Notes: a model not told the origin generated them from the sequence alone. DNA of 64,000 nucleotides from Calonectria ilicicola (GCA_020809705.1 CP085826.1:496001-560000); one strand, 5' to 3'; positions 10,891 to 22,706 are shown, counted from the stretch's first letter. Translations and numbers: made by a program.

Positions 10891-13800
10891 CTAGGAGAAT
10901 TCGTAAGATTGCGAAGGAAAATCCATCAACCGCCACATTCCCCTAACTTTACCAAGAACTCGATAACAACGCTTGTTCTTCTTATAGCGCTCATGGAGTA
11001 ATTCGAAGTGTTCAAGGTGCTTTAGCGGCTTTTTAACAATGCCTTGTTCTCTTTCAAGCAACTCCGACGCACTGAGGGGAGGCACTTCACTTTCTGCCCC
11101 TTCTGCCTTGGTATCAACGTCAATTTTCCTCCTTTTTATCCTTGGACCTTCTTCCAATAGCTCACTAGCCGTCCCGGGCTCTGAATCAGAAACACTGTCC
11201 TGCTTTAACTCTTCAACTACCCAACACACACTCATACTTCTTAAATCGGAGTGTGGCAGGATTTCCCAGTCTGCATTGTACACCGTCGCCACATGACACG
11301 GCCCATCCACATCAAAAACCGAAACCAGGGTTTCCATGCGACATTGCTCGTCCTCAAAGCTGTATGTACCGTTTGTAATCAGATCCATATTAATGCGCCA
11401 CACACTGGAATCCTTGTCTTCGTCTTCGTCTTCATTCGGATGGCCTTTCAAAAGGGAGTCTATTTTAGACATTTGCCCTAGATTTGTCATAATTTGTTGC
11501 ATTTTTTGTCGCATTAAGATCGAGTTGACTAGATCTCGGTATTCATGCTTTTCGGCCCCTGATTTTGAGCTTTCGGCATGATCAAATCTCAACTTTGCAT
11601 ACGGGATACGCTGGTCTAGAGTGGGAATCCGGTGAGGGGCGAGACTTGGGTCTGTCTCCGAAAGTATGCCTCCAGAATCATATCGACCAATGTAAAGACC
11701 CTCGGGTGCAGAAATATGCCCGAGGAATTGCTCGACAACCTGGTCCGAGTCCATTCTAGGCAAAAGGTTATGATGCCACATCGTCAACGGATCAGTGCTG
11801 CGCTTATACCGACCGACCCAAAGATAGCCAGCCGACATGATGCGATCAAAAAGCCAAAGCTGATGATATTGCCCATCGGGGCTTCTGTCCAGCTGCATCG
11901 TCTCAAAAGGTCTCGCAACAACGTCAGGATGATCGAATAGGGCTGGACCAACCTCGTCAGGAAGAGAATCTCCATAGCCATCTGGGACGATATCTACGCG
12001 CAAAGAGTGCCATATGCTATTAGCTACTCCGAGTGCTCTTGGATCTGTGTCTGCCTGAAAATAAAGAAAACGGAGGATGTCGAAGAAGATCCTGCCAATG
12101 CGAGATCTTTTTTCTTCATCAGCCTCGATGCGCTCAGGAATGAGGATCGGCATGACCAGGGCACCAGTCCTGTCAATACCCAGCCTGTCAATCTCACTCC
12201 AAAGGATAGAGTCATCAGGTAGCGAAGGCAACCCCTTCTCAAGCATTTCGTAATTTGCCTTCTGAATCATTTCACCTCGCGAGAACGGTTTCGACACAAT
12301 GTCACGGCGTCTGCTAAAATCTTCTATGCTCTCGCCGTCAAATTCTTTCACATATATCTTGAGGCATTTGAGCTTCACCCACTCCTCAATCCACTTTACT
12401 TTGATTGGTGTCAAATCAATCGTGTCCTCGACTTTCCAGGCGTATGCTGGGAGATTGAATAAATCCTCGGAACGAGTGGTATGCCTCAATCTGGACCCGT
12501 AGAAACTCCTTACAGCTACGTGATCAATCGAGGGTGTCTGTGTGTCGAATGGATAAAGCCAGCGATGGTTGGTTCCAGTGTGTGTAATTCGACCGTCGAG
12601 CTCTAGATTATACTGCCCAAATAATTCCGGGACAAAAAGTGAAAAATCTCCGTTTATAATAGCCAGGGTCAAAAGCGCAACTCGAAGCGACTTGCATTGT
12701 TTTGCGACAGCATTCGAATCCAATCGCTGTTCGTAGTCGCACATATTTGCCATAATGACTATGAGGTCCTGCGTATCACGGCAACCTCGAGTCTTAAGTA
12801 GTGTCAGGGCTCCTGCGGCGTCTACCCTGTCCCTCTTCCATGAACTTTTCCCCTTAAAGAGCTGAAAATCCGCCCCTTGACGTGATTGTGTCATCAAACT
12901 TGGATGCAGTCTTTCAGCGTCATGAATGATGCGAATAACCGAGTTAGGCACAATGGACTTCACGAACCGCATCCGTCCAACCTGCCTCACCTCTAAATGA
13001 GAGGCTGCATCACCTGTGATGAATGCATCCGCACTTTTGACAATTCGACGGAACTGGTTTATTTCCATACACACGACATTCGATCCAATAACTCTTTTCT
13101 GTGAATCCAAAGAGTGCTCTGGAATCCCTAAATGTTTTTGCCGGATGCGAAAGGTGGATTTGTACTTGATGCCATCCGCCCGCCGGAAAACAAGAACCAA
13201 ACGGCGACCTGCGCTGAGAGATTCTTGAACAACCCAAGCACGTGTGTACCAGCGGTCCCGGCATACTTCCTGGAGAAAATCTATTATCAGATCGATGCAG
13301 TGACGACGTTGTGGTGCTCGTTTCGGATAAAGAGTGTCGAAAATAGCGTCGGCTTGTGCTTGAGTTGAAATTTCCAAAGAATGAAGCCCAGCCGTGACAA
13401 CAGCGCGGGCGTAAAGTATATCCATAGCTTGAATACCGATTTGTTGTTCATCCTTTTCATGTTGTGGGCTCTTCTCTGTCGGTTGGGGTAAACATTCTTG
13501 ATCGATCCACACCATCCGAAGTCCAAAGGACGTAGCAACATCGACAGCACGGTCAATTACATCGTCCAGAGCACGGTTCTGGCGGACACTACCATCTATA
13601 TCGCGTATCTGGTAGCTTCCTTTCTTCTGGGTTTTGTCTTGACTATTTTCCGTGGGAATGGGCCAGCAGTATGATACAGCAACATAATGAAAACAATTGT
13701 GCTCCATAGTCTGCTGTAGCTCAGGGAAACTATCTCTTGGTCTAAAAAGGCGAAATTTTTGTGTCTTTCGATCATGAGGAAACTCAGGTAGAGAAGAACA

Positions 13801-14151
13801 GATTTGGCACTTCTCTTCGTGTTCGTGCTTATCCTCGTCCTGAATTTCTAATGACGAGTCAGGTGGTGCAACTTCTTTTCCTTTGCCTTTGCATTTTGCT
13901 AGACTATTTTCGTTGACTTCATCCCTCTCTTCCTTAGGCATCCCCATGGCACATTTGGGCATACCATTTTCGTCATCACGATCATAGCCATTGGTCTTCG
14001 CGTCGGTGTTGTCAAAAATCAGAAATTTGCAATCTCGCAAAGTCCATTCATAGGCCTTGAAGCGTTCGATTCTGAGTCCAGTAAGTTTTGGTGCTTGCTC
14101 CAAATCTGCAGCCTTCAGGGGGCTAGATTGGTCGCCAATGTCATGTTCCAT
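10891..14151 (-). CDS. HET-domain (heterokaryon incompatibility) protein, 1086 residues
   Basis: Single uninterrupted frame from an ATG at 14151. A Cys-containing stretch (CQICSS, near residue 115-120) precedes the HET domain at about residues 155-320. The domain shows the family blocks: YVAVSYCW, an N-R-A-L-D-D-V helix, the GLRMVWIDQECLPQ block, and the M-D-I-L-Y-A-R-A block. HET domains are TIR-related folds that trigger cell death when incompatible fungal individuals fuse. The long C-terminal half (about 750 residues) has no domain I recognise; it contains an acidic run (DEDEDKDS) coded by a CTT/GTC-repeat near 11415-11435 and a basic RIKRRK patch. There is no sign of a lesion. It lies tail-to-tail with the CFEM receptor and shares no promoter with a partner gene. 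Confidence 0.88.
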   Translation of the reverse strand: MEHDIGDQSSPLKAADLEQAPKLTGLRIERFKAYEWTLRDCKFLIFDNTDAKTNGYDRDDENGMPKCAMGMPKEERDEVNENSLAKCKGKGKEVAPPDSSLEIQDEDKHEHEEKCQICSSLPEFPHDRKTQKFRLFRPRDSFPELQQTMEHNCFHYVAVSYCWPIPTENSQDKTQKKGSYQIRDIDGSVRQNRALDDVIDRAVDVATSFGLRMVWIDQECLPQPTEKSPQHEKDEQQIGIQAMDILYARAVVTAGLHSLEISTQAQADAIFDTLYPKRAPQRRHCIDLIIDFLQEVCRDRWYTRAWVVQESLSAGRRLVLVFRRADGIKYKSTFRIRQKHLGIPEHSLDSQKRVIGSNVVCMEINQFRRIVKSADAFITGDAASHLEVRQVGRMRFVKSIVPNSVIRIIHDAERLHPSLMTQSRQGADFQLFKGKSSWKRDRVDAAGALTLLKTRGCRDTQDLIVIMANMCDYEQRLDSNAVAKQCKSLRVALLTLAIINGDFSLFVPELFGQYNLELDGRITHTGTNHRWLYPFDTQTPSIDHVAVRSFYGSRLRHTTRSEDLFNLPAYAWKVEDTIDLTPIKVKWIEEWVKLKCLKIYVKEFDGESIEDFSRRRDIVSKPFSRGEMIQKANYEMLEKGLPSLPDDSILWSEIDRLGIDRTGALVMPILIPERIEADEEKRSRIGRIFFDILRFLYFQADTDPRALGVANSIWHSLRVDIVPDGYGDSLPDEVGPALFDHPDVVARPFETMQLDRSPDGQYHQLWLFDRIMSAGYLWVGRYKRSTDPLTMWHHNLLPRMDSDQVVEQFLGHISAPEGLYIGRYDSGGILSETDPSLAPHRIPTLDQRIPYAKLRFDHAESSKSGAEKHEYRDLVNSILMRQKMQQIMTNLGQMSKIDSLLKGHPNEDEDEDKDSSVWRINMDLITNGTYSFEDEQCRMETLVSVFDVDGPCHVATVYNADWEILPHSDLRSMSVCWVVEELKQDSVSDSEPGTASELLEEGPRIKRRKIDVDTKAEGAESEVPPLSASELLEREQGIVKKPLKHLEHFELLHERYKKNKRCYRVLGKVRGMWRLMDFPSQSYEFS

Positions 14152-14920
14152 TTTGTGGGGAAATTCTAGATGGGCAATGAGAGAATTTTGAATGTTGAAC
14201 AGATTTTCTCAGGAACCGGGAGGAATCAAGATGCGTTTATAAGGGGTCTCAATGCAGCATGGAACTGTGCGTAAGGCGTCTTGCATCGCCTCGTTGCCTC
14301 GCTGCAGGCGCCTGAAATACCACCACGGACCAAGTGATGAACAAACCACAAAACCTTAAGTGTCTTGACGCATACCACATTCCAAGGGCAGACAAAACTT
14401 CCCGTAATTGAGAATCTGTGGCGGCTCTTCTTGGGGAATGTTGGACTAGATTTTTGCAATACAAATCAAACCATCCCTCTTACTCCCATACAAAAGATCC
14501 TTTTCACAGCTTATGCGAGCTTATTTGTATACTATTGATATAGATATGCATGCAAGTTATGGTCTAATCATCAAAGGTGTGGTCTATGCGTTGAGACCTG
14601 AGACAAGGCAACCGCATTAGTGGTGGCCAGCTGGACGCCCTGAGCGAATGAGGGCAACAAAATGATTCACGTTGAAAATGAGGCTCAGTCATTCCAGGTA
14701 TCCATCGGCATTTGTGCCAAATTAGCGAGATCAGCTTATAGAAATCGCAACTATTGTCAACACAATCAAGCGCCAAGCTTACAATTGATATGCTCTAAAC
14801 ACAAAATGCGAATACAACCATCCGGCAAATCAAGATACAAACAAATTTACACATGCAGGTGGTGCCGGTCCCGTCTATACCCCAAAACAAGTGGTAAAAA
14901 ACAATACCCAAATCAGTCCC
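14152..14920. other. Intergenic: HET promoter and citrate synthase 3' region
   Basis: About 770 bp between two genes that both run leftwards. Small overlapping frames at 14226-14464 show no domain. It should hold the HET gene promoter and the 3' UTR of citrate synthase; I see no distinctive element. Confidence 0.4.
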
Positions 14921-16479
14921 TTACAGCTTGGGTCTCAAAACCTCGCCTCGCTCATCCTTGTAGGTTGCAAGAAGGTTTCTCTTGCTATCGCCCCCGTGGC
15001 TAACCTCGACAGGGGCGTCAAACACAGTGCTGTCAGCCTTGACTTCTCTGTCCTTGACATCTACGTAGTTGCGCTCTCCAGAGCCCACGTACAGCTGGCG
15101 AGGTCTCCAGATCTTGACACCTGAGGGGTTGAGCATCTGCTGTCTCCAGTGGGCCAACCATCCAACACATCGAGGAACTGCAAACAGAACAGGGTAGAAG
15201 CTAAAATTTCAACAGTTAGTATCAGGGAATCTAATCAAGGGACGAGAATAGGTACGTACTCAAGAGGGAAACCCATAGCCTGGTAGATCAAGCCAGAGTA
15301 GAAGTCGACGTTGGGGTAGAGGTTTCGGCTGCGCATAAACTCGCTCTCACGAGCGTACTTGGCCAGGGTCAGAGCAGTGTCAAGAAGTTGGTTACGGCCG
15401 GTGACCTTGAACACCTCCTCAGCCAGCTCGCGGATAGCGGTCGAGCGAGGATCAACGTTCTTGTAGACACGGTGGCCGAAACCGACGAGGACTCTCTCAC
15501 GCTTCTCTACCTTCTCCATAAAGGCAGGAACGTTCTCGGGAGAGCCAATTTCCATTAGCATGCGAATAGCGCTCTCAGAGGCACCACCATGGGAAGGTCC
15601 ATACAGCGCAGCGCATCCAGCCGCCACGACACTGTAAGGGTCGACTAAGGAGCTGCCAACCTGGAGAACAGTCGCGGTGGAGCAGTTGACTTCATGATCA
15701 GCGTGGATGATGAACAAGGCATCAAGGGCCTTCTCCAAAACGGGGTGAGGGCGGTACTCGGAGCCAGAGAGGTGGTCGAGCAGGTACAAGAAGTTACCAG
15801 CGTAGGAAAGTCCCTGAGCTGGTCTGTTGAAGGGACGGCCCTGTCGCATACGGTAAGAAGCGGCAGCCAATGTAGGGGCCTTGCCAAGAATTCTAAGGAT
15901 CTGCTTATCGAGAATCTTAAGAGCCTCGAGGTCGCCAGATGCAGCGTTGGTGTAGAGCTTCTGGCCTTGCAGAGATGGGTTGGCCTCTGGAGCAAAAGCG
16001 CCCAGAGTGGCAAAGGCAGAAGTCAACATGGACATGGGGTGAGAGTCGTATCGGAAAGACTTGAACATGCCCTCGATATCGCTGTGGATGTATGTGTGGT
16101 GCATAATCTCATCCTGCCACTTGGTGGACTGAGTGCTTGTGGGGAGCTCTCCGTAGAGCAGCAAGAAGGCGCTCTCAAGGAAATTGCTCTTGTGGACGAG
16201 CTGCTCAATTGGGTATCCACGGTAGCGGAGGATACCATCCAGCCCGTTGATGTAGGTGATCTTGCTCTGAACAACAGCCGTGTTCATGTAAGCAGGGTCA
16301 TAGACTCTAAGACCCTGGTTGGTCTCATCCTCAGGACGATCATTTTGCGACTGGGCCTTGATCTTCTTGATGTCTGTGGCAAGCACCGAGTTGTGAGTGA
16401 TGGGCACCTCATAGGACTTGCCAGTGCGGTTGTCGACTATCGTCAACGACTGACGAGGGCCGAGAGTCTTGATCGTCAT
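14921..16479 (-). CDS. Citrate synthase, type II (bacterial/plant peroxisomal-like) form
   Basis: Condenses acetyl-CoA and oxaloacetate to citrate. Two exons, 16479..15260 and 15200..14921, with a 59-bp intron (GTACGT donor, TTTTAG acceptor), give 499 residues. The catalytic set is visible: His297 in GPSHGGAS, His336 in VGFGHRVYK, Asp392 in NVDFYSG, and the HADHEVN block at 260-266. The N-terminal GLRVYDPAYMNTAV and ILRYRGYPIEQL blocks are of the bacterial/plant glyoxysomal type, not the mitochondrial type I enzyme. There is no mitochondrial presequence. The chain ends in Pro-Lys-Leu, which fits a weak peroxisomal PTS1. This suggests an extramitochondrial enzyme acting with the glyoxylate cycle or supplying citrate for secondary metabolism. 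2-Methylcitrate synthase activity is an alternative but less likely from these blocks. Confidence 0.93.
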
Positions 16480-17985
16480 GACTAAGGGATGTGGGTGGCT
16501 GGCGGACCAGACGCGTCTCTTACTTATTAGTGGGGAGGGATGGAGTCGGACAGGTAAAGGATCCGAAGACTCAAGAAACGAAGCTCTTCCCTAAGACGGA
16601 TATACTTTTGACGATGCGCGAAAAACAAGTCGGTTCAGGGCTGAGAACAACAAATATTTTGCCGAAGCAAGTGACGTCTTGATGGGAGACATATGACGGA
16701 CCCACCGAAACAGGGGCCACATGTCGCTGCTATGCCGAGGTCTGGGGCGGGAACAAGTAGTTCCGCGCCGGCCCAGCAATTAACCGCGGTTTTCACAGGT
16801 GCCTTCGGCAGTTCGGTTCGGCCCGCGCACTATACTCGAAGCGGTGGTGCTGCGTTATGTATGTCATATGATGTGCCTCGCCTGGAGTTGATCATTGCGC
16901 TGTTCTGTTCTGCTTTGTTTTGGCTTTCCTTTGTTTTGTTTGGCTTCTGATTTGTTTTGGTCTTGTGTGTTGTGTTGCCCAGGGATTTACTCCATCGCTG
17001 GGTAATCTCGGCATGACGTCATTGTCCATTCTCCAGATCCAGCCAAAAACAGTCAGCAGAACAGCCAATGATGCCGAAAACACCAATAAAAACCACAAAA
17101 AACCATCCATCACACTAGTAAAAGCAGCACGACATCTTCCCCGCGATGAATTTGTCCCCAAAAAGCCCAGCCCATGATTTGTTGAGTCGATGCGGAGCGT
17201 TGGGACTAACCACAATTACCGAACCCCGGATTTTTTATCCACCTTGGCCGAGATTGACCGAGCCAGATCTGACCAATTAAACCCAACCCATTCCGGAGCC
17301 TACCCTGTACCCTCTTTTTCGCGTCCTTTTTTGCTACTTCAGTGGCTTTCACTCAGACTGCTCACTCATATCAGCTATTTTGATCTATTTAATTTAAATT
17401 TTAGTAATGAAGAACATCCTCCTTATATATTCGATTGCTTACTACTATTATCACTCACGGAAATGGTCGAATTCTTGGTGTCATGGCTTCGTCTCATATT
17501 TTGTCTTCCTGCGTTCTCCTCCACCGCTTAAATTTCAACGTACATCATAGGTATTTCACCTTAAAACTAATTTGGAATGCCCTCACAATGTAATATTTAT
17601 CTAGAAACCTAGCCTCTTTCTCCGTGTCCATGACACCGCTGACAGTCTCGTTCGTGATTCAGATATCTCCTAGGGTTATGGAGATGCCGATAGTAACCTC
17701 CAAAGTCCATATTTAACCGGATTACGGGGCTTGATAGGCTCCCATCTGATGCGGCTCAATCGTAAATGGACAGCCAAGTAGGCACGAACTAACTTACGCG
17801 GTAGATAGATCCACTCACTCAGTTCAAGCTCCATCTCATTAGTTAGTGGCCGCATGCCGCTAAGCAACCACACACGCCCTCAGCCAAACTCTGGTATTTA
17901 AGTACCTCATTCCAGCGTTGCTTTACGTTGCATGTCAATCATCCATCATCATTTTTATTGTCGCTGGTAGCGAAAGTCACGTAAA
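16480..17985. other. Intergenic: divergent promoter region
   Basis: About 1.5 kb between the starts of the citrate synthase gene (minus) and the acetyltransferase-like gene (plus), so it should carry both promoters. T/C-rich stretches near 17330-17480 look like fungal leader or promoter sequence. Open frames such as 17190-17531 lack any domain. Confidence 0.45.
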
Positions 17986-19522
17986 ATGGCACCTGTCCCT
18001 CTTGGTAGGCATTCTTCTTGTGTTTCACCCCGCTCAGTTGCCATCGAATTTACACCGTCTTTATTTCCTGCCCCACCATTCCCACCTTATTCCAATACAA
18101 CGAATCAAGCACCAAAATTTAATATTCCGTGATTTCTGACTCTATTATCAAGGCATTTATGGAAGATTTTACTCCGTCAGAAATGCCCTGGGGCAATACC
18201 GGTCAGCAGCCGTGACAGGCGAGTACACCATTTGGCCTCCCCCCGATCAGCCCAAGGATTGGGTCCAAACCACGCTGGAGAGTAGTCTGCAAGCCACCGT
18301 TAGGCAGCATCCCGGTCTTTGCTATGGACTAGCAGGACAGCCGGGAGAAGACTCTATTGTGGGATATGAAGCAATAAACACTATTCACCGCGACGATGTG
18401 ATGGAATTTTTTCACGTCGGCTCACCTCAAGAAGCGGAGGCGATCATGCGCCAGAAACTCGAAGCCGCACATACTAAACGATGGACACCTCCCAAGCCTG
18501 CCTGGAGAATGATCGTCGTCCACAGTGAGGCCAGCGCTGAGCCGGCTTCCTCCAAGATTTATGTCATTTTCATCTGCCACCATGCGATAGCGGATGGGCG
18601 AAGCGATGCTGCCTTCCATGTGTCGCTTATGAAACACTTTGCGCACGCATCTAAGATCAATGAATCACCTACCTGGCCCATGGTTTTTGACAAAGCGCCC
18701 CCTCCTCCCTTGCAGATTGAAGATGTTGTTGACCTACCTACACCTACCACGGAGGCAGCAGGAGGCTCTAGCCAGGAACGAGTGTGGGATGGTACCTACA
18801 CAACGGAACCATCAATTGATGAGTACAAGTCAAGAGTCCGGCTCGTGACTATCCCTCCAAACTCGCTCTCCAAGGCTCTTCAAATTTGCAAGCAGAATGA
18901 CATAACTTTGACAGTATACCTGCATGGTCTCTTTTGCGCCTCATTGTGCAACATTCTCAAGGATGAATGGGCGTTTCGTTCCATTACGCCTTATTCGGTT
19001 CGTCATCTCACAAAGGCCGGTGTGGATGAGATTGTAGACCATGTCTCATATGTCATTTGCCATGCCTCAAAGGCGAAGTTAGAGGGTATCCGCAAGAGCT
19101 CACCGCGATCGCCTGAGGAATTTGCGCACGTCCTCAACCTGGCGAGAGAGTTTCGCGCCGTGATTACTGATGAGGTACAGCGGTTTCCACAAGACAGCCC
19201 CCTCGCCCGCACTGCGCAAGTAAAGGATGTATGGTCACATTGCCGACGTCAGCTGGGCAAGAGGAGCGAACTTTCTTACGAGTGGTCCAATCTTGGGGCG
19301 ATAAGCGGCGCAGCTGAGGGCCAGGGTAATCTAACCCTGGATAGACTCATCTTTACTCAGTGCGGCATGGTAAATGGACCGGCCATGGGATTTGGCGGTG
19401 TCAGTGTGCGTGGTGGGCCATTGGTCATTTCCATAACTTGGCAAGAGGGAGTTGTCGATGAATCTTTTGTAGAATCTATGGCGACCGAATTAGAAAGCCG
19501 TTTAGGGAATGGAGCAGATTGA
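17986..19522 (+). CDS. Alcohol acetyltransferase-like enzyme (AATase/condensation-fold family)
   Basis: Two exons: 17986..18004 (only six codons plus one base) and 18153..19522. The 148-bp intron has a GTAGGC donor, CTGAC branch and TCAAG acceptor, giving 462 residues. The upstream exon is needed because the long frame otherwise opens at a GTG; splicing yields the usual N-terminal R-x-Y-S-x-R-x-x-L-G block. The acyl-transfer motif HHAIADGRSD lies at about residues 149-158 (H149, H150, D154). The C-terminal VSVRGGPLVISITWQEGVVDE block is typical of fungal AATase proteins. Enzymes of this fold move acyl groups from CoA to alcohol acceptors; the substrate here cannot be read. It lies just upstream of a YCII-domain gene on the same strand, with a Zn2Cys6 regulator converging. 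Confidence 0.75.
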
Positions 19523-19836
19523 GTTTGTCGGGTAATCAATACTATTGACATGCTCATGTGATGCAGTCGTCAGCTCGCCTTTTATTTGACATCAAACCGT
19601 GTGTTCTCTCATAGATAACAAAAAGAAAATAGGACGGTGCAAATTGCGTCAGGCAATGCTTGGCTTTGTTTAGCGTGGGGAGCATTGCTTGGTGTGCGGG
19701 GTCCACGTTGGGCGTGCTGTAAGGCGTCATGTTGGGCGCAACGGCGCAGGTGTGGGCCAAACTTGGCCTTTGATGGCACTATTTAGTCGGATGATGCAAC
19801 CCGAGATAAGATCCATGGACAACCAGTACAATCGGC
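19523..19836. other. Short intergenic spacer
   Basis: About 310 bp between the acetyltransferase-like gene and the YCII gene, both on the plus strand. It holds the 3' end of one and the promoter of the other; no element stands out. Confidence 0.4.
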
Positions 19837-20280
19837 ATGGCTTCCTCAATCAAGAACGAGTGGATCATCCTCATCCCGGATGTTGAAGGCATGCTGGAAA
19901 AAAGGATGCAAGTCAGAGAGTAAGACGCACTGTCCACACCTAACCAGACTCAAATAACGACGAGAAGCACGCATATAAAAAACTTGACGAAACACATTGA
20001 TTCAGGCCTTTTCCAGATGGGCGGCGCTACACTGCACGGGCCTGCTGAGGGTGATACACTGGACATTCAGGGAAGCGCTATTATTGCTCGCGCCGACTCT
20101 ATCGACGAGGTACTGGATATATTGAAGCAGGATATTTACTATACATCGGGAATTTGGGATTGGGACAAGAGGCAGATCTATCCCGTACGTCAGAACTTCC
20201 TACTACTTATTCTGTCCTAGGACAACTAACATACAATGCAGTTCAAATGTGTGTACCGAAAACCAATGGGAGAGCTATAA
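19837..20280 (+). CDS. YCII-domain protein, 112 residues
   Basis: Three exons, 19837..19919, 19968..20184 and 20242..20280, with introns of 48 and 57 bp (GTAAGA and GTACGT donors). The whole product is one YCII-related dimeric alpha+beta barrel domain: an opening EWIIILIPD-like strand, a helix with RMQVRDTHIKNL, then GLFQMGGATL, SAIIARADSIDEVLDIL, the KQDIYYTSGIWD block, and a last strand Q-I-Y-P-F-K from the third exon. Fungal members are small cytosolic proteins of mostly unknown function; bacterial relatives include a dienelactone-type dechlorinating enzyme and many uncharacterised proteins. It could act on a product of the neighbouring acyltransferase, but that is inference from adjacency only. 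Confidence 0.85.
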
Positions 20281-20406
20281 GTGTACACTCCCAGACAGAC
20301 AAACCAAAAAAATATAGCAACACTCATGCGCAATCGTGTCGAATTCGCTCTAAAAGGCTGGGGTGCTTGTCCGTGAATCACATAGCAACCCCGAAAACGT
20401 ATGTGT

Positions 20407-22706
20407 TCATGTATCAAAGTTCAAAAGGTTCCTCCAGTCCACGTCGAACCACATTTGATCCCCAGTTCCCTCATCGAAAGGCAATGCTTCAGAGCTTAAC
20501 TGGGCATTCCAAGCTTGGTCCGGATCGCTAGGCGACCCATCAAGCGTCGAAGAGATCTTTCTAGAAATGTCTTCCACGTCTTTTAGGAACGTCTCGTGTT
20601 CTTTCGCAGCAGGGTTTCCGGCTTGCACCATCTGCTCGAGGATGGTTCGACATTGGGAGTAGAGGCTCGTGTCGTTGTCCGAGGAGTAGGAGGACCCTTG
20701 GTCGTTTAGCATGGTAATTTGCGAGAGGGACAGAATTGCCAAGCTAGAAAAAACGTGGAGAGAGTCCCAGTATCCGAATTTCGCTACAGAAAAGTCAGCT
20801 TTCAGCATTTATTGGGGACTCGGGTATTTGACCAAGCTGATCAGATTTGTGTAGGTCTAAAATAATTCGGCAGCTATTACGAGCTGCATTTAGGCAGTGG
20901 AGCTTAACAGCCTCCAGTCTTCTGCATGCAGCAGAATTGCCCTCGTTTTTCGGTGATCGATAATCCGAATCTTGGTGTTGTGCAATCGTTGAAAGCTCCT
21001 TGAGATAAAACGTTCGTAGGATAATTGTGAAGCACTGGAGGCAAACAATTAGCCAGGCGATTGGGTAGTGTGGAGTAGGCAACTTACCTGGTGATATCGC
21101 AGATATAGAGATGCAATGCCTCTTGAAGAGGACAACTGAAACATGCCAGATGGAATTCCATCTTCAAACTGGAAGATCAAATATGAGGGTAGGTTGCGTT
21201 TCCAGTCTTGTAGCATCTCAAAGCATGGTATTACAACGCTCGCAATCGCATCTTCATCCGACATCTGCAGCATACGAGTAATGGAATCAGCAACTTTTCT
21301 CTTGATTTCGCAAATCTGAGCCTGACCGATCAAGACGTGGGGGTCAAAGAACTGGTCAAGGTGATCTGGTGAGATATTTGCGCTCGAAGGGAGTTGGATG
21401 CTGGCCGGAATGCTCTCCTGCGTAGGAGGCAGGCCCAGCTCTGCAGCAACCATTCTGTCCATACAGTAAGAGGTCCACCATAACCGTTTTCGGTGTTCGT
21501 TTAACACTTCGGGGTATCGGATACTATGTGACATGTTGTTTGGTGTCATCTCAGGTAGCGGCTTGTCCAAATGGAGTAATTTTGCCAGTGTCATGCTCTG
21601 ACTAGCATAGGTAAAGGCGGTTTTTCTGCGGTTGAGCGAATAGCAATAAAATGCCTGTATTGGACGCATTAGCCGCTTGGCACACTAGCTTGAGAGCACA
21701 AAAGAATGCAGGTGCAACGGACCATAAGGTTGAGAACCTCTACATCCTCGGGAAGGGGCTCTTCCGAAGATGTCTTGTATAGAACAAGAGCCTGCTCAAA
21801 TAACTCCCAGCCAGGAGGTAAGAGGGTGGCAAAGGTCTCAGCCATTCCCGCGACTAATGGGTCACCTCCATCGACGGGGCTGAGAGTGCGATTATTGAAC
21901 AGAAATGTTTGCGCAAGCGCGAATACAACTGACGCCCGGCAGAGCCAGTTGCGGTCTCTGGAAAGCTTGACTGGATCATCGCACACCAACGATAAGTGCT
22001 CACGGAAGTCAACTCGCAGAAACCAGTGGTAGTCGCAAAAAATGTCTTCAAAGATCTTGAGCAAATGAAAGGCCAGCTCTCTCGGGGGAAATTTGATTGT
22101 GGCCTCTGCTTCTATTCCCCGTTGCGGTGTAAGTGGATCGATCACACCACGACGCTAGTATTATTTACGTACGCATAGATTCAGATCTTAGTCTCAGGTG
22201 GGTGTAGGAGCTCTCCTTTTGCGGATCCGGCGACAGACGGAAATCCAGTTGAGCATGCGATTCGATGGAGGATGAGACCTCCTTGAGGTTTTGAATAAAG
22301 CGTTCGGTGCTGGAATATTGATGCAGCAGCGTCCTGGCTGCGATGCCATCAATGGACTGTGAGGGATCGATTGACCCCACCAAATCTGAGGGGAAGCTCG
22401 GAAGCGATCCCGAAGCTGAGGATTCGCCATCGATCGATGAGCCCGATTTACGACTGAGGTTGACTTCCCTCTCCAGATCTCGGATATAGCTCTCGGGAAC
22501 AGAGAGATATCTTTTCTTCTCCGGGTATACGCAGTTGCGCTCACGGGCCACACAGCGCTCGCAAGGATTTCCTGTATGAGGAATCTAAATAACTGATATC
22601 AATTGGACTTGGTATGAGAGTCTAGAGTCATACCACCATTGCATTTTAGTTTCTGAGAGTGGCATGGTATGCACGCGACGGCGTTGCGGCCCTTGAATTT
22701 TCCCAT
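20407..22706 (-). CDS. Zn2Cys6 transcription factor with fungal_trans domain; one unresolved frame change
   Basis: Exons read on the minus strand: 22706..22634, 22571..22173, 22105 to about 21684, about 21654..21088, 21034..20833 and 20783..20407, for roughly 680 residues. The zinc cluster spans the first intron: ACIPCHSQKLKCNGG joins NPCERCVARERNC, followed by the basic RYLSVPESYIRDLERE linker. The middle region has the LPPRE-like and EHRKRLWWTSYCMDRM blocks of the fungal-specific regulator domain, and AKFGYWDSLHVFSSL near the C-terminus. Introns of 62, 67, 53 and 49 bp fit phase; the 49-bp one has a non-standard GTCAAA donor. Between 21683 and 21655 the frame moves: either a 29-bp intron, unusually short, or a one-base deletion. 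It converges on the YCII and acetyltransferase genes and could regulate them, which is inference. Confidence 0.8.

Noticed and set aside
15694..16485. 263-codon open frame antisense to citrate synthase
   Set aside because: It overlaps a fully supported citrate synthase on the other strand and has no domain; it is a shadow of that gene's codon use.
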